Assembly: GCA_015680685.1 (NCBI GenBank) | Contig: MNCI01025299.1 | Coordinates: 109,199-173,198, forward strand | Source of the DNA: Gnetum montanum | Lineage: Eukaryota; Streptophyta; Gnetopsida; Gnetales; Gnetaceae | Direction of reading: 5' to 3' | Length of the DNA stretch: 64,000 nucleotides | Shown here: in pieces, positions 1-11,406 of the stretch | Position numbering within the stretch: position 1 is the stretch's first letter | Layout of the letters: each line of letters opens with the position of its first letter | Program-made: the position numbers and the translations under genes | Notes under the pieces: model-generated | Told to the model about the DNA's origin: nothing | Databases searched by the model: none | The model's input: only the letters and a program-made list of their open reading frames with translations

Positions 1-1343
1 AACAAAAAAAAAACAAAAAAAGGTGTGAGAATTCAAAGCACACCCATTAGACATAATAAAGCAATATGTGCTACAAATACTAGTCATGGAACTGGAAAGA
101 CATGTTACCCATACCTAAAGGTTCCCTTTAACTAAGGCCCTTTCTCACTTCCTACTTCTCCATCTTGCTCTTCTCAAAATGGTGGTGACTCTTTGTGGAA
201 GCATTCTTGTTACTTCAAGTGGATGGATTGGTCAAGTGTGTTGATGTGAGGTCACTGGATGTGATTTTTTTGAGTCTAAATTTGGGATGAGTTCTACTCA
301 GTCACATTAACCATAAAATACACAAGGGACTTTACATAACCTTGTTCTTGGGATTCCATTACATTCTCTCCTCTCCATCTTTCTTCCCATTTTCCACCTC
401 ATTTCTAGTTTTATCATTAGTCTATACTGGGTTGATGCATTATTTTTCTTTGGTGAATTCTTATGGGTAAGTTTTTAACTCTTTCTTCCAAATGACATTC
501 CTAGAGCCTATGGACTCTTTGGTTTGTGGGTTTGTTAGGGCATAAAGGGCATGAGCCTACTTTGGGGAGGACCCACTAGCATTTTTTTTGGTGCAATTGT
601 TAACTTCTTTTTCTTAAGAATTTCTTGCAATTTATCATTTCTTGTTTCATCCCCATCCATGACATCCATTTTATTAGTGTTGCCGTTGATATTTTTCATC
701 TTTCTTGTTCCTCATGTTTTTCCATCTTATAGCTACCAGAGGTTTGCTCTTAGTCATGGGGGCCCTGGCCCAAATTTTTTAATTTTTTTCATTTTACTAA
801 TTGCCTAACCCCTACACCTTGGGTAGTTTCCAGTGATAAATCTCTAAACCAGTTTCTGCCATAACCACAACTCAGCCAATGCGCTTCATATCAAGGCAAG
901 GTATCAACTGCATTCTGGATTATCTATCCTTGCTCATTTGTGACCATGTTGTGTGTGCAAATGGTGATCATACAAACAATGGACTGGGCTTGGAGGAAGC
1001 ACTTAGGATGGACTGGAACTAGAGCATTTACAAAAGGATCAAGTTTGGTGGCATGGCTATGGATAAACAACAGAAGGTGTAATCTCGGCATTGGTGACAA
1101 CACGTTGCATCTTCTTTCTTTCTCTCTTTTTCTCTTCAAGCTGCCAAATAAAGGCTTAGATGTCATTTATGTATGAGTGTTCACCACAATGGTTATGAAC
1201 ACTAATTTTGTAATATGCTTATTAATCCATTCATTGGGCACGTTGAGACTATCATCCCATTCCACCGTCAATTGTCAATTAGTTAATAATCCCATACCTT
1301 CCCAATATTTTGTAAGGAACTTGAGGAGGAGTTTTCATTTAGT
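1..1343 (+). other. 3' internal tail of a family-T (Athila-like) element, no gene
   Basis: No coding region is supported; the open frames are short and have no family resemblance. The last 120 bases (about 1225-1343) resemble the 3' untranslated region just before the LTR at 52196: both have ATAATCCCA, a TTTGTAAGGAA run and GTTTTCA before the polypurine tract. I therefore read this stretch as the non-coding 3' end of an element whose body lies left of the window. The earlier 1.2 kb is unassigned. Confidence 0.5.
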
Positions 1344-1353
1344 CATGGGGGTA
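1344..1353 (+). promoter_or_regulatory. polypurine tract of family-T element
   Basis: CATGGGGGTA lies directly before the LTR start TGATGAG. The same arrangement, GATGGGGATA before TGATAAAA, occurs at 52186-52195. It is the expected primer site for plus-strand DNA synthesis and fixes the LTR boundary and plus orientation. Confidence 0.65.
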
Positions 1354-1370
1354 TGATGAGAGAAATTTCT

Positions 1371-1543
1371 CTAGTAGTTATTCTAATTATTAGAGCAGTT
1401 ACTCTAGCAGTTATTCTAATTATTAGAGTGGTTACTCTAGCGGTTACTCTAGTAGTTATTCTAATTATTAGAGTGGTTACTCTAGCAGGTACTTTAGTAG
1501 TTATTCTAATTATTAGAGCGGTTACTCTAATTATTAGAGTAGT
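1371..1543 (+). repeat. U3 minisatellite with CTCTAATTATTAGAG hairpins
   Basis: Units of roughly 30-50 bases combine GTTACTCTAGCAG with TTATTCTAATTATTAGAG, repeated about five times. The core is a near-perfect palindrome, so the block can fold as a row of small hairpins. It lies just upstream of the TATA box, the place of U3 enhancer repeats. Long open frames on both strands here are a by-product of the repeat. Confidence 0.8.
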
Positions 1544-1555
1544 TGCTCCCAAGCC

Positions 1556-1563
1556 TATAAATA
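1556..1563 (+). promoter_or_regulatory. TATA box of family-T LTR A
   Basis: TATAAATA inside CCTATAAATACAG, about 168 bases before the AATAAA signal. This is the expected spacing for an LTR promoter and R region. Confidence 0.6.
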
Positions 1564-2321
1564 CAGTGCCTAGGCACAAAATTGAGAGGAAGTCTTTTAG
1601 TAGTCAAGTAGCGAAACTCTTGTACTCTGTTTGAAAGTTAGAGTATTTTCCAAGTGCCCGCAGCAGGAGATCTAACTGTGGATGGATCTTTATTCGAGCA
1701 TTGTGTACCTGAGCATACCTTGTGTATAGCAATAAAGATGAGCTCTTTGATTCATCCTTGTAGCACTTGAGATTTGTTTTCTTACGCACTGCTTTTATTT
1801 TATTTTCTTATGCATTTATTTTTTTAATTTTTTATGCACTTTACATTTCTGTTATTAGCACAGCAATTTATTTTGATCAATTAAGCAAATCATTAAATTA
1901 AACAAGCATGACCACTTCGAGCAGGCATGTAATGCTTGGTAACCCAATAACAATTAGTGTTTGGTAATCCTAGCAGTGTTGCACTAGTTCAGGATGTGTA
2001 CAGTAAGTTGGAATGAATGCTAGTGTTAGGATTAGTTAGAACTTAGTTAATGAGTAGTTAAGTTAAATTAGTCACTTAGTTACCTCTCTCCTTCCCTAGT
2101 AGCGTAGGACATAAAAACATAACAGCTATAAAAATCATATGCCTCAAGCCTACTTAACCATACAATCATGACATACAAGTAAGCTTGGGAAGATAATGAT
2201 CAACCAACCCATTCTTGTTCCACAAGGGTGCATAAGCACTTAGTCCTTGGAATTCAACCAGATCATGCGTGAAATGCTCGTATTTGTATGGTTGAGTGTA
2301 AGGGTACCTCGTCGCTCATCA

Positions 2322-4784
2322 ATGCTTAACATGATTTTATACACTAGCCTTGTGTGATGTGTTAGACAAGTGATGTTGCTGGGAGGGGTCTAGAAGTGGG
2401 GTACAAGAGCATCGATCTGGTATGTTTTTATGCTTTATGTGTAATTTTGGTATGTAGGTGTTTGTATTATAACACTATGTTGTGTGATGTTTGGGCATGG
2501 TTTTGGCATGTGGATGTGTAGAGCGTATGATAGGAATCTCGTAGGTTCAAAAGAATGTTGATTTGGAGTCCCAATGTGTTTGTTATGTAGGTTTAAAGTT
2601 TTGGTATTAGTTGCACAAACAAAAAATAAAAATAACTTATGAAATTTTTTTTAAAAAAAATATAATAAAGAATTTAAATGAAAAATAAAAAAAATAAAAA
2701 GTAACTCACATGATGTGAGGAGTGCATTGTTGATTTTCTTTTGTTTTCACATGCATATAGGTTTTATGTTTATTTGTTTATTTGTTTTTATTATTATTAT
2801 TAATCCCACCACCAAGGTTACCACTATTTTTTCATTTTCCTACTATTGCCACCAGAAGCATAATGCAACGCAGAGTAATCTTGTTTTTTTCTTCTTCTCA
2901 CATTAAAATAAGATATCACTGCCCACCACCACACTTGGGTTTTTATTTTTGTTTTCTTTTGTTTCCTGTATATAGAAGCAGAAATGCACATGAGTCTATT
3001 TCTCCTATTTTTATTTCTGTTCTCTTTTTTTTCTAGATTCTAAGCCTTGTGGATGCTTTTTGCTTATTCTGAATTTGGATTTGGGATTGCTATAGTCATA
3101 TCTACATGGGCATAGAACTTGTTGGGAGCAAAACGAAGTCCTACCAAATTTTTGAGGATTTTCTCCTTATTTCAACCTTTCAACCCCAACAATCGGTGGG
3201 TTATCTTTGTCTTTCCACTATATTATTGTGCTAGATTAGTGTATATGATTATGCGATGTAGGCATGTGGGATAGATAGCTCAAGGATTAAGCTTGGATGT
3301 GTTATTTTGTTTTTCCCAAATTTTTCCGATTTTGGTTACGGATTATGGATGAATATATATATGTAGGGTATGAGATGATTTAGGTAAAATTAGTATCGTT
3401 TGGATCATTTTGGGAAGTATTTTCTAATCATGGAATTAGTTTTCTCTTTGGGCATATTTCATTTTGAAGGTTATTCTAGTTGTCATTCGTATGGAGCTCC
3501 ATGTATTTTGAGGAATATGGTATTGGTTATCATACTAAGGTCTTCTTCTTGTTCTATTACATCATGGTATTTTTTTCATGGCATGACTATAATTGGTAGG
3601 GAGGGATCTATGTTGTTGTTTGGTTAGGTGTGCTATGCTTATGACATGTGTTGGCTTAAGCTAGCTAGACTGTGTATATGTTTTGGCGATGATGCTTGTG
3701 ATTGTTTTTGGCAAGTGATGCTAGCATGAGGGTGAGGGTGTGGACCAGTTAGTGATGAGGCACCTTGGAGGTAGTATGGATTGACCCCCACTATGATGCA
3801 TCAATGAGGCTTCTATCTCAGGCCTCATCCTGAGAGTGGGAGAGCGTAGTTGTGTTTGTCCCTACGATTGGTCTGTGGCATAGGTGTGTTCATCCCTATT
3901 GCCAGTCCTCCAAAAGGCTAGTGGTTACAAGTCACAGGAGCAGTGGTTGGATAAATAAAAGACTTGTAGGCAATGGCTATTATGAGTACTCATGGCAATG
4001 TTTCACATGCTACACTAAGCATGGATATGCTATCAACCATGTGGGCTATGTATGTGATAGTATTGGTTTGTGAGTCATATCGTTGAGTCTAGGTGTTCGA
4101 TTTGGATTATGATTGTGTGGATCATGGACTATTTTTGATATATCATGGGCATGATAGATGATGTTGGACCATGGCATTGTCTATGCTTGTATGATCATAT
4201 GTTAGCTTTATGATTGATATGGTGTGTGTTGTTTTGAGCATGCGTGAGACTAACAGTGTTGCAGGTTGCCTTGTATCCCACTCGTCTCCTCTAATGTAGC
4301 ACTTGTTGCTCATCTAGTAGGGGAAGTGTAAAGACTTCCCACTCAATTGTGTAACAACTTTATTTCATTATAGGTGAAATGTGCAAGGGCCTAGACGAGC
4401 ATAGAGAGGAAGGGTAGATGAGGGAACAAGCTTCTATGCTTGGTTGATGAATATTTTCATGTTGATGTATATTTTCATGTATAGTAGTATGGACTAGATA
4501 CCCTTGTATGGAACTCTCTATACTCTTCTTTATATGATGATGAGGTTATGTGTTTTTTTTTATATTTTCATAAAGTGATGTATAGTTTGCTTTATGTAGA
4601 GACATGCATTTATCTAAGGTGATATATAGATGTTTGGTTTTTGGTATGGTAGGAAAGTTTTGTATCCTTTGACTTTTCTTATTATCATGTATCCTGCACA
4701 TTATTTGTTTTAGTTATCATGCTTCCATGCTAAGATTTCTTGATCCTAGGCATCACCCTGCCCTTACTAGGGTAGGGTGTTACA
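2322..4784. repeat. unassigned repeat-like stretch, possible solo LTR end
   Basis: No coding region is supported in these 2.5 kb. The right edge reads AGGGTAGGGTGTTACA (4769-4784), preceded by a small inverted repeat CCCTGCCCTTACTAGGGTAGGG. A terminal TGTTACA is typical of Del/Tekay-type chromovirus LTRs. The adjoining bases CATCCTGAAC belong to the LTR at 4785. I infer a partial or solo LTR truncating that LTR, but could not find a matching left end. A poly(A)-like AT tract is at 2640-2700. Confidence 0.35.
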
Positions 4785-5320
4785 CATCCTGAACTTATAT
4801 TAATGTTCTTGGGTTACCAAGTATATACTACTAGGCATATGAATTATCCAATGGTGGGATTACCAAGTGTTAATATGTTATGCTTGACGTAGTCATACTC
4901 ACATTAATTACTAATGAATATAATGTAAATTGCATGTAAAGTAAAGTATTGGAAAGTAAAAGTAAAATAGTTTAAGTACTACAATGGATCTAGAAAATCT
5001 TTATTTTATTTTTGTTCATACCGATGTATCCAAGTACATGTGCACTTAAATAAATTTTCATAAAATCTCACAAATCCATGCTACAAACACTCAAAGGGAA
5101 AGTACTCTAACTCTCAAAGGAAGAAACTACAAGAATTCGGCTAAGACTAAGACCAAAAGATACTATAAATGCAAGGGGTATGTGCATTTATATAGGTAGT
5201 GATTGCATCAGTGTCAATGTACCTACATCAACACATCTTAACATGCATCGATAAGGATACGTCAATAAGGCTACATTGATAGGCATGCATTAACGTAGCC
5301 TATATTACTAACTGTTCATA
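4785..5320 (-). repeat. family-T LTR copy D, partial, minus orientation
   Basis: Aligns with 29625-30179: shared landmarks on the plus strand are TTGGGTTACCAAGT, the block near 5230-5300 with GGATACGTCAAT and GCATGC, and the end near AACTGTTCATA. The promoter TATATAAAT reads on the minus strand at 5186-5194. About 330 bases of the U5 side are missing, cut where the unassigned stretch ends at 4784. No polypurine tract is visible to its right, so whether it is a solo LTR, 5' or 3' is open. Confidence 0.6.
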
Positions 5321-6520
5321 ACCTATGCATATATTAAACACATAATAACTTAAATTTAAGTTACTTATTTCTTAACTTGTAAGACCTTTGTTTGAGCCTA
5401 GGCATAGTCACTCAAAAAAGGTTAAGCTTTCATTCATCTATTGATCCTTCTAGGATCCTACCTTGGCAGGATTAGCTTTCATACTCTAGCTAATGATCCT
5501 ACTTTTTGCATAAAAAGTAACAAGATTACTAGTTACATCAAAATAATTAAAGAAAAATAATAATGCTTTTGAGCATGCCTTTTAAGTTTTCATGCTTACA
5601 ACTAATTCTCAAAAGCTTCTCATTTGGTGTAGTAAAAGGATTTGGCCTTTCCCTCATTTAGAAGCACCTTCATGAGTTTTCCCTTCTTAGTAAAATTTTT
5701 ATTCTAAAGAGAAAGAAAAAAACTATCTCTAAAGACAAATGAAGCTTAAAATGAACAAATAGCAATAGAAGCTAAAAACTCTTCATCCTTAAACCTACAA
5801 AAAAAATATACTATAGGAAACAGATTAAGTGTTTAGCTTTCACTAGAAGCTTTTTTGCTTGAAGCTGTAACTGAAATGTAATATCTTTGAAAATCTAATT
5901 TTAAACTCTCAAAGAAATGTCATAGTTATGTTCTTATTGTTGGAACTTAACTACATACTAAAGTTTCCAAATATAATAGAGAAGAAGTGATCAAAGATAC
6001 TTCTAACTACAAAGAAAGGAAGTAGACAAAGTGATTTGATCATCAAGAATAATAACATTGATCCTTGGCTGAAATTTTTTACAAACTATGGATTTCTAAT
6101 TCTAATCATGATTTGCAATAGAAAACTTAAAAGAAAATATGAGAAAAAGATTCTTCACTTCTCCATAGAGGACATTGGAAAGAAATAATTCTCCTTATGA
6201 CATATAGTCAACATGAGCTAATGATAAGTGGCTCAAGTAATAGCTCATTATCTTATTAGACAAGACATTGCTAATTCTAGTTACACTTCAAACATCATTA
6301 TATTCCTCTATAATTCTTCTAATATATGTGACTAGACTAACACCTCATTGTAAGAGAAAGAATAAGTGTGTAAAAACGTAATTCATATGAAATTAAATTT
6401 AGATTATGTTGGATTTTCAAGGTACAAGTTCCAAGAGTCAAGTTTGTGGAAAGGAAATCCACATTATTTTGTAACTTTGTTCCTTATTTGATTTTTGAGT
6501 TTTTAAATTATTCTGAGTTT
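5321..6520. other. AT-rich spacer, no gene seen
   Basis: No coding signal on either strand. The text is AT-rich and of unknown origin; part of it may be the 5' LTR of the copia element whose gag starts near 7810, but I could not place an LTR start. Confidence 0.3.
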
Positions 6521-6885
6521 TGACATCCCCCAACTATAGTTACACTACAGGCCATATAGCCAACAAGAAATATTAGAATCAATATACTGATCTCTTAAGT
6601 GTGGCTTAAACTAGTAACCTCTTGCTTAGTAAGACAATGACATCCCCAACTATAGTTACACTACAAGCCATATAGCCAACAAGAAATATTAGAAATAATA
6701 TACTAATGTCCAAGTATGACTTGAACTAGTAACTAGTAACCCCTTACATAATAAGGCAATGAAATCCCCTAAGTATAATTATATTTCAAGCCATATAGCC
6801 AACAAGAAATATTAGAATTACTATATTGATGTTTTGAGTTTTACTCAAACTAGCACCCTCTTTCTTAACCAAGTAATGAGTTATC
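6521..6885 (+). repeat. three tandem copies of a ~120-bp unit
   Basis: Units start near 6521, 6638 and 6760 (periods 117 and 122). Each contains TGACATCCCCCAACTATAG or a variant, then GCCATATAGCCAACAAGAAA and ATATTAGAAT, then CTTGAACTAGTAACC or similar. Fainter echoes follow at 7025-7130 (GACTTGAACTAGTAGCCTC, CATATAGTCAATATGGG) and near 6205. No palindrome and no regular spacer separate the units. It probably lies in the LTR or leader of the copia element. Confidence 0.8.
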
Positions 6886-7726
6886 AATTAAGTCATCTAT
6901 CATTGGTAAACAATTTAATTACATGTATGAAAGGGGTATTTAAATCCAAAATAATTGAAACATAGATACATCCCAAGATTTTTAAAAGTTTATAACTCAT
7001 TGCTACCTAGTAAATTTTGATTACATGTATGACTTGAACTAGTAGCCTCTTATGTACAATATCTTATTAGGCAATGAGTTGAACACCTAAAGAATGACCT
7101 ATAATACATCCTAAGACATATAGTCAATATGGGTGTTGGACCTTTAAAAAAATAGTACAAAGTAGCGAAGTAGAGGAGAAACTTTGAAACAATGAAAAGA
7201 AAAGATCCATTGGTTTTTGGAATGCCTATTATATGGTAATTCATACATTGTCTTGATTCCTAAGTTGTAGCTATTAAGCTAATTCAATAAAGTCATAAGA
7301 GTATGTTATGATTTGAAAGGTATTTATGTATAAGTCAATTCTTATGATTTGGGATGTATTTGTCAAATTAATTTCCATTACGAATTGTAACAAGTGTTAA
7401 GTTTGTTACAATGTTGTGTTACGAGTCATAACGAAGTGTTGTATCCATTATGATGAGTTGTAATCGTTTTTCAAGATAAAGGTCTAGTCAGTACCAAGTC
7501 AGTGTGTGGGTAACAACAAGAAGAAGTAGTAGTGGCAATAGTTATTGTTGTTCATAATTAAGAAACAAACTATTAAAACCAAAAGGTTTAAAAATATAAA
7601 ATTACAAAAGAAATTTATTTCAAGATAATAAAAGTTTGTTGACTATGAAATTACCTTATCAAAATATTTTGATGTACTACAAAATCCTGTAAGATGCTTT
7701 CAAATGATACTACACAAATTCTAACA

Positions 7727-7741
7727 TAATATCAAAGTGAG
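7727..7741 (+). promoter_or_regulatory. putative primer binding site of copia element
   Basis: TAATATCAAAGTGAG resembles TGGTATCAGAGC, the initiator-Met tRNA primer site of many plant copia elements. It is preceded by CTAACA, a plausible LTR end, and followed 70 bases later by the gag reading frame. Several mismatches, so only a candidate. Confidence 0.4.
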
Positions 7742-7809
7742 GAGTCGGTAAGATATTACGTAATGAACAAGAATCTACAAAGAAAAACAAGAATGAGAAT
7801 GTTAAAGAT

Positions 7810-9666
7810 GTGACTAATTTCTTATACAATATGATGACAAAAGAAGAAGAAGATTATAGTCTCTTAAGATCATTAATGAAAGACATTGCAATTACAGACT
7901 TGCAAAAGCCTACAATGAAGAATTATAAGACTTGGACACAAACAATGGGAATAATCCTACAAGCTAGTAGACTTTGGCATATTGTTTTAAGTATTAACTT
8001 TAGACTTGATGATGATTAGAAAAGAGAATAAAATGATATAACCTTTAGCATTCTTGACATCAATATCTCTAATGAAGTATCTCATTTGGTATATGGTATC
8101 AACACAACTACAAAGATTTGGAAGTATTTATATTAGATGTTTGAATCTTTAGACTAAGTAAAGAAAGACCATCTTCTCTTGAAGCTAAGAATAATGAAGA
8201 TGAGTACCAAGCAAAAATTACATATTTTATCAAGGATATGAAAGCATTTATATTAGAACTTGAAGGTGAAAATGAAGAAAGAGTTAGTTTCCGTCTATAA
8301 GAAATTCTAAAAAGTTTAAAGGATTTATACAAGCACTTGATGTACTAGGAGAAAAACCATACTTTTCAACATTAATAGCTCAATTGTAGTTGTAAGAAAC
8401 AAAGATAGAATTAGAGTAGAAATCAGAAAATTCAGAATAAGTTATGTGTATGCTAAGAAATAAGCAAGGAAGGCAGTGGACACAATATCGATGCTATGAT
8501 AATAAGAAAATTCAAGATTTAACAATCAAAATAATCAACAACCACCTTGTCATATCTTTGAAAGAAGAGAACATATACTTAAAGATTTCTAGTTCAATCT
8601 TAAGAATCGAAGATCCTCTATTATTCAATAAAGAATTATCATAGAAAATATGGGTTAACAATTGTGGAATAGAAACAATAATAGTAATTTAAAAACATTA
8701 TCATAAGAATGAAGCAAGCTTGTTAAGAAATAAAGTGGTCTTGATTATTAAGGATATTACAAGCCAAGATAAAGTGGCCAAGATCAAACATAATACCTAG
8801 TACATTAACACAAGATGTTCAAGACATTTCTCAAGAAATCATAATCTTTTCCAAAGTATATGTATGGTAAATGCTAGAAAAGCTGTAACACCTACTAGAG
8901 CCATTTATAAATATAAATTAATTGGAGATATTAATATAAAAATTACTAAACAAACAATACAAATGAAGAATGTGTATTATACTTCAGCACTTAAGGGACA
9001 TAATCTACTATCAGTATCTAAATTGGTCAAGGTTAAACATAAAATAGTTTTTAAATAAGATTCAAACAAGAATGTAAGATGTGTAATATTGGAAGGTATG
9101 TGACAAAAGAAGCTAGCAAAGAAAAAAAGAAATGAAGTATTTAAGTTACATATAGTAAGAGATGTTATCTACTTTACAACTCATAAAGTGTAGGGTAGAA
9201 AAGTTGTGGCATGTAAGACATGGTCATATAAGTAGAAGTTATATGCAAAAGTTACTATGATCATCCTATGGTTTACCATAACTTAACCTCAATCATGACC
9301 TATTTTGCAAGTAATATGATATAGATAAACAAACAAGAATGGCTTTTCCACACACAAGGAACATAGCTACAAGAACTAAATTGGAGATTGTAAACTCAGA
9401 TATTAATTTGTATGATAATGTACAATTATTAGGAGGAGCATGATGCTTCGTAACCTATAGTAATGACTACTTACAAAAGATGTGAATATATGTGATTAGA
9501 TCCAAACTAGAAGTTTTTGATACCCTTAGAAAATTTAAAGAATTAATGAAAAAACAAACTAGGTTACTAATCATGAAGCTATGAACTAAAAATAGGATAA
9601 AATATACAAACAAAGAGTTGCAAGAATATCTTATGAAAGAAGGAATCATTCACCAAAGGAAAATTC
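7810..9666 (+). pseudogene. Ty1/copia gag-protease-integrase, left part (broken)
   Basis: Capsid-like gag opens at 7810 with a DUF4219/UBN2-like block (TMKNYKTWTQTMGIILQAS). Further gag lies in other frames to about 8640. The aspartic protease site reads NTRCSRH (near 8807-8827) where copia elements have DSGCSRH, so the catalytic Asp is lost. The C-terminal protease mark HNLLSVSKL follows at about 9000-9025. A GAG-pre-integrase remnant (KLWHVRHGHISR-like, about 9199-9240) leads into integrase, ending in KELQEYLMKEGIIHQ before IPY at 9667. Many stops and frameshifts make it non-functional. The frame is cut exactly by E1 and resumes at 28890. Confidence 0.85.
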
Positions 9667-9671
9667 CATAC
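9667..9671. repeat. target site duplication of E1, left copy
   Basis: CATAC just before the E1 LTR; the same five bases follow the other LTR at 28890-28894. They fall in the copia integrase codons between IPY and TYNPKQNGV. Confidence 0.9.
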
Positions 9672-11391
9672 TATAGCAACCAAAAACGTCAATGGCTAGA
9701 ATGTTGAGGGTTCATGGATGCACAACCTCGACCCTACCTCTACACAAGGGCCTTTGCTAGGAAACGAAGGTGGAGTGCCTTGGATGGTCTTATCAATCAA
9801 ACAGGAACTTTACTGGTTGCAACCAGGGGTGGCATGATTAGCCAAAATGCAAGTGTTAACATTATGAGATAATGCTAAACATTATAATGGTGTTCCCCGT
9901 AGTATGGGTACTAGCTAATCTTGAGCATAGTGGGATTTCCCAACACGAGGGTGACAATGCGATCATGAAAAAAGTGTAAAGTAGTGAGGAAATGCAAATG
10001 CAACATTAAAATGTCAAAGAAAAATGCATCTAAAATTATTAAAATGCATAATTTGAGAGGGGGAGAGAGAGAATGGCACTGCCTCAAATGCAGAGCATAG
10101 CAATTACAAATAAGAGTTAAGGTACGTGGTGTGTAGACAGGTGCAATAGCAACATAGCAGTAGTCTCTAGGGCATCCTGAGGTGAAGATTGATATCTGTT
10201 GCAAGGTTTGTGCCTACTAGGTTGGCTACTGTAGTGTCCTACACTATAGTACTAAATGGGATGCAAAGGTTTTTCCAAGGTGTTGATACACTCTAGTGTG
10301 CAGGGTGCTCAATATGCCTTAAGTGCCAAGTGATACTCTAGAATGTCAATTGCTACTTGGGTTTGGTAGCCAGATGCTTCAAATGCCCACCACTAGAATG
10401 AATTGCCAACCCCTAGAGTGTGGAATGGGGGTATTTGTAGGCTTAGGGTTAGTGTGAAGGGAAAATCGAGCATCATGTGGCAAAGGGGTAGGTGAGGCTA
10501 CGTTGACCTCTACCATGCGCCCACTGAAGCAACTAGTGCTACACTTTTCTATGCTCCACTGGACCTTGAGAGACTACCAAACCATGACTACACTGCCAAG
10601 ACTACATGTGCCAAAGTTGAAAAATACTGTAATGTACCTACAAATAGTGCAAAATAATGTAATTTGGAGGCTACTCTCCAAGACACCATTCACTCCTCTT
10701 TCAAGTGGGATCAAGCATAGGTAAAATTTTGAGACATAGGGGATACAAAGAAAGTGCAAGTTGCTAATCCTACTTGCTGGAGGAGTGTTGGAGTTAGAAT
10801 GAAGGCCTATGCTAAGCTTTGGAAGATTTTGATGGTAGTTCCATGTTGCTACACTAGCTACGCTCTAGAGAAAAGCCTAATAGTTAGGCAAATTTTGCAA
10901 AAAATTGAAGTCCAATGCTGCTACACTCATGAGTGTAGTAGGATTGAACTAGGCATGGCATGGACACTTAGAAAAATCTAGCAAATATTGTAGTCCTTGT
11001 TCTCACTACACTAACTATGCTTGATAGTGTAGCAAGAGGGGTAGCCTCAAGAGTTAGAAAATTTGTCAAATACCTCTTCCATGTTGAGCTAGCTTGACAA
11101 CTTTTGGCTTAACACTAGTGCAAATTGGCCACTAGAGTGTTGCTACACTTAAGAGCATAGCAGGAGGAATGGGAGTGTAGTAGGACACTTAGAAAAATTT
11201 CTACAATTGCTATTTGACACTTAGAAAAGTTTACAAATCTGGTTCTGTGTTGCATGATACACTAGCTATGCTCTAGAGTGTAGCCCCAATAGTGGGATCA
11301 TGGGCCAAACACTTAGAAAATATTTTCCTTGTGTTGACACTTAGACAAATTTTTCATTGAAGTGATGTTGCCCAAATTTGATGGTGTTTCA
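9672..11391 (-). repeat. E1 3' LTR (left copy)
   Basis: In element orientation it begins TGAAACACC and ends GGTTGCTATA; the terminal CA has decayed to TA (plus strand TATAGC instead of TGTAGC). It pairs with 27148-28889. It holds several short palindromes of the type CTACGCTCTAGAGCGTAG and spacer text like CTTAGAAAAATTT. The minus-strand TATA position is degraded to CTACAAATACCCCC. Confidence 0.9.
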
Positions 11392-11406
11392 CTAGCCCCT
11401 CTTTGT
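11392..11406 (-). promoter_or_regulatory. E1 polypurine tract
   Basis: Minus strand reads ACAAAGAGGGGCTAG directly before the LTR start TGAAACACC. E3 has ACAAAGAGGGGCCAA in the same place (47771-47785). Confidence 0.85.

Larger units (their letters stand above)
1354..2321 (+). repeat. family-T LTR copy A (3' LTR)
   Basis: A 968-bp LTR beginning TGATGAG and ending CGCTCATCA, so the ends form the inverted pair TGAT/ATCA. U3 carries a short-period repeat (1371-1543). A TATA box, TATAAATA, is at 1556-1563, and an AATAAA signal at 1731-1736 is followed by the R/U5 sequence also seen in copies at 52196 and 56072 (cattGTAGCA after the poly(A) signal). The U5 block GGTTGAGTGTAAGGGTACCT near 2290 matches 56890-56909 almost exactly, which ties the family together. 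The polypurine tract in front marks it as a 3' LTR. Confidence 0.75.

Noticed and set aside
1343-1634. Overlapping open frames on both strands (VTLAVILIIRVVT-like and ALIIRITTRVT-like)
   Set aside because: They are translations of a short-period LTR repeat; low complexity and open on both strands for that reason only.
3826-4784. Solo LTR bounded by CATCC on both sides (3826-3830 and 4785-4789)
   Set aside because: The text left of 3826 does not continue the LTR interrupted at 4785, so the matching five bases are probably coincidence.
6521-6885. Possible CRISPR-like repeat array
   Set aside because: Units are 117-122 bp tandem copies without unique spacers, in a eukaryotic retroelement context.
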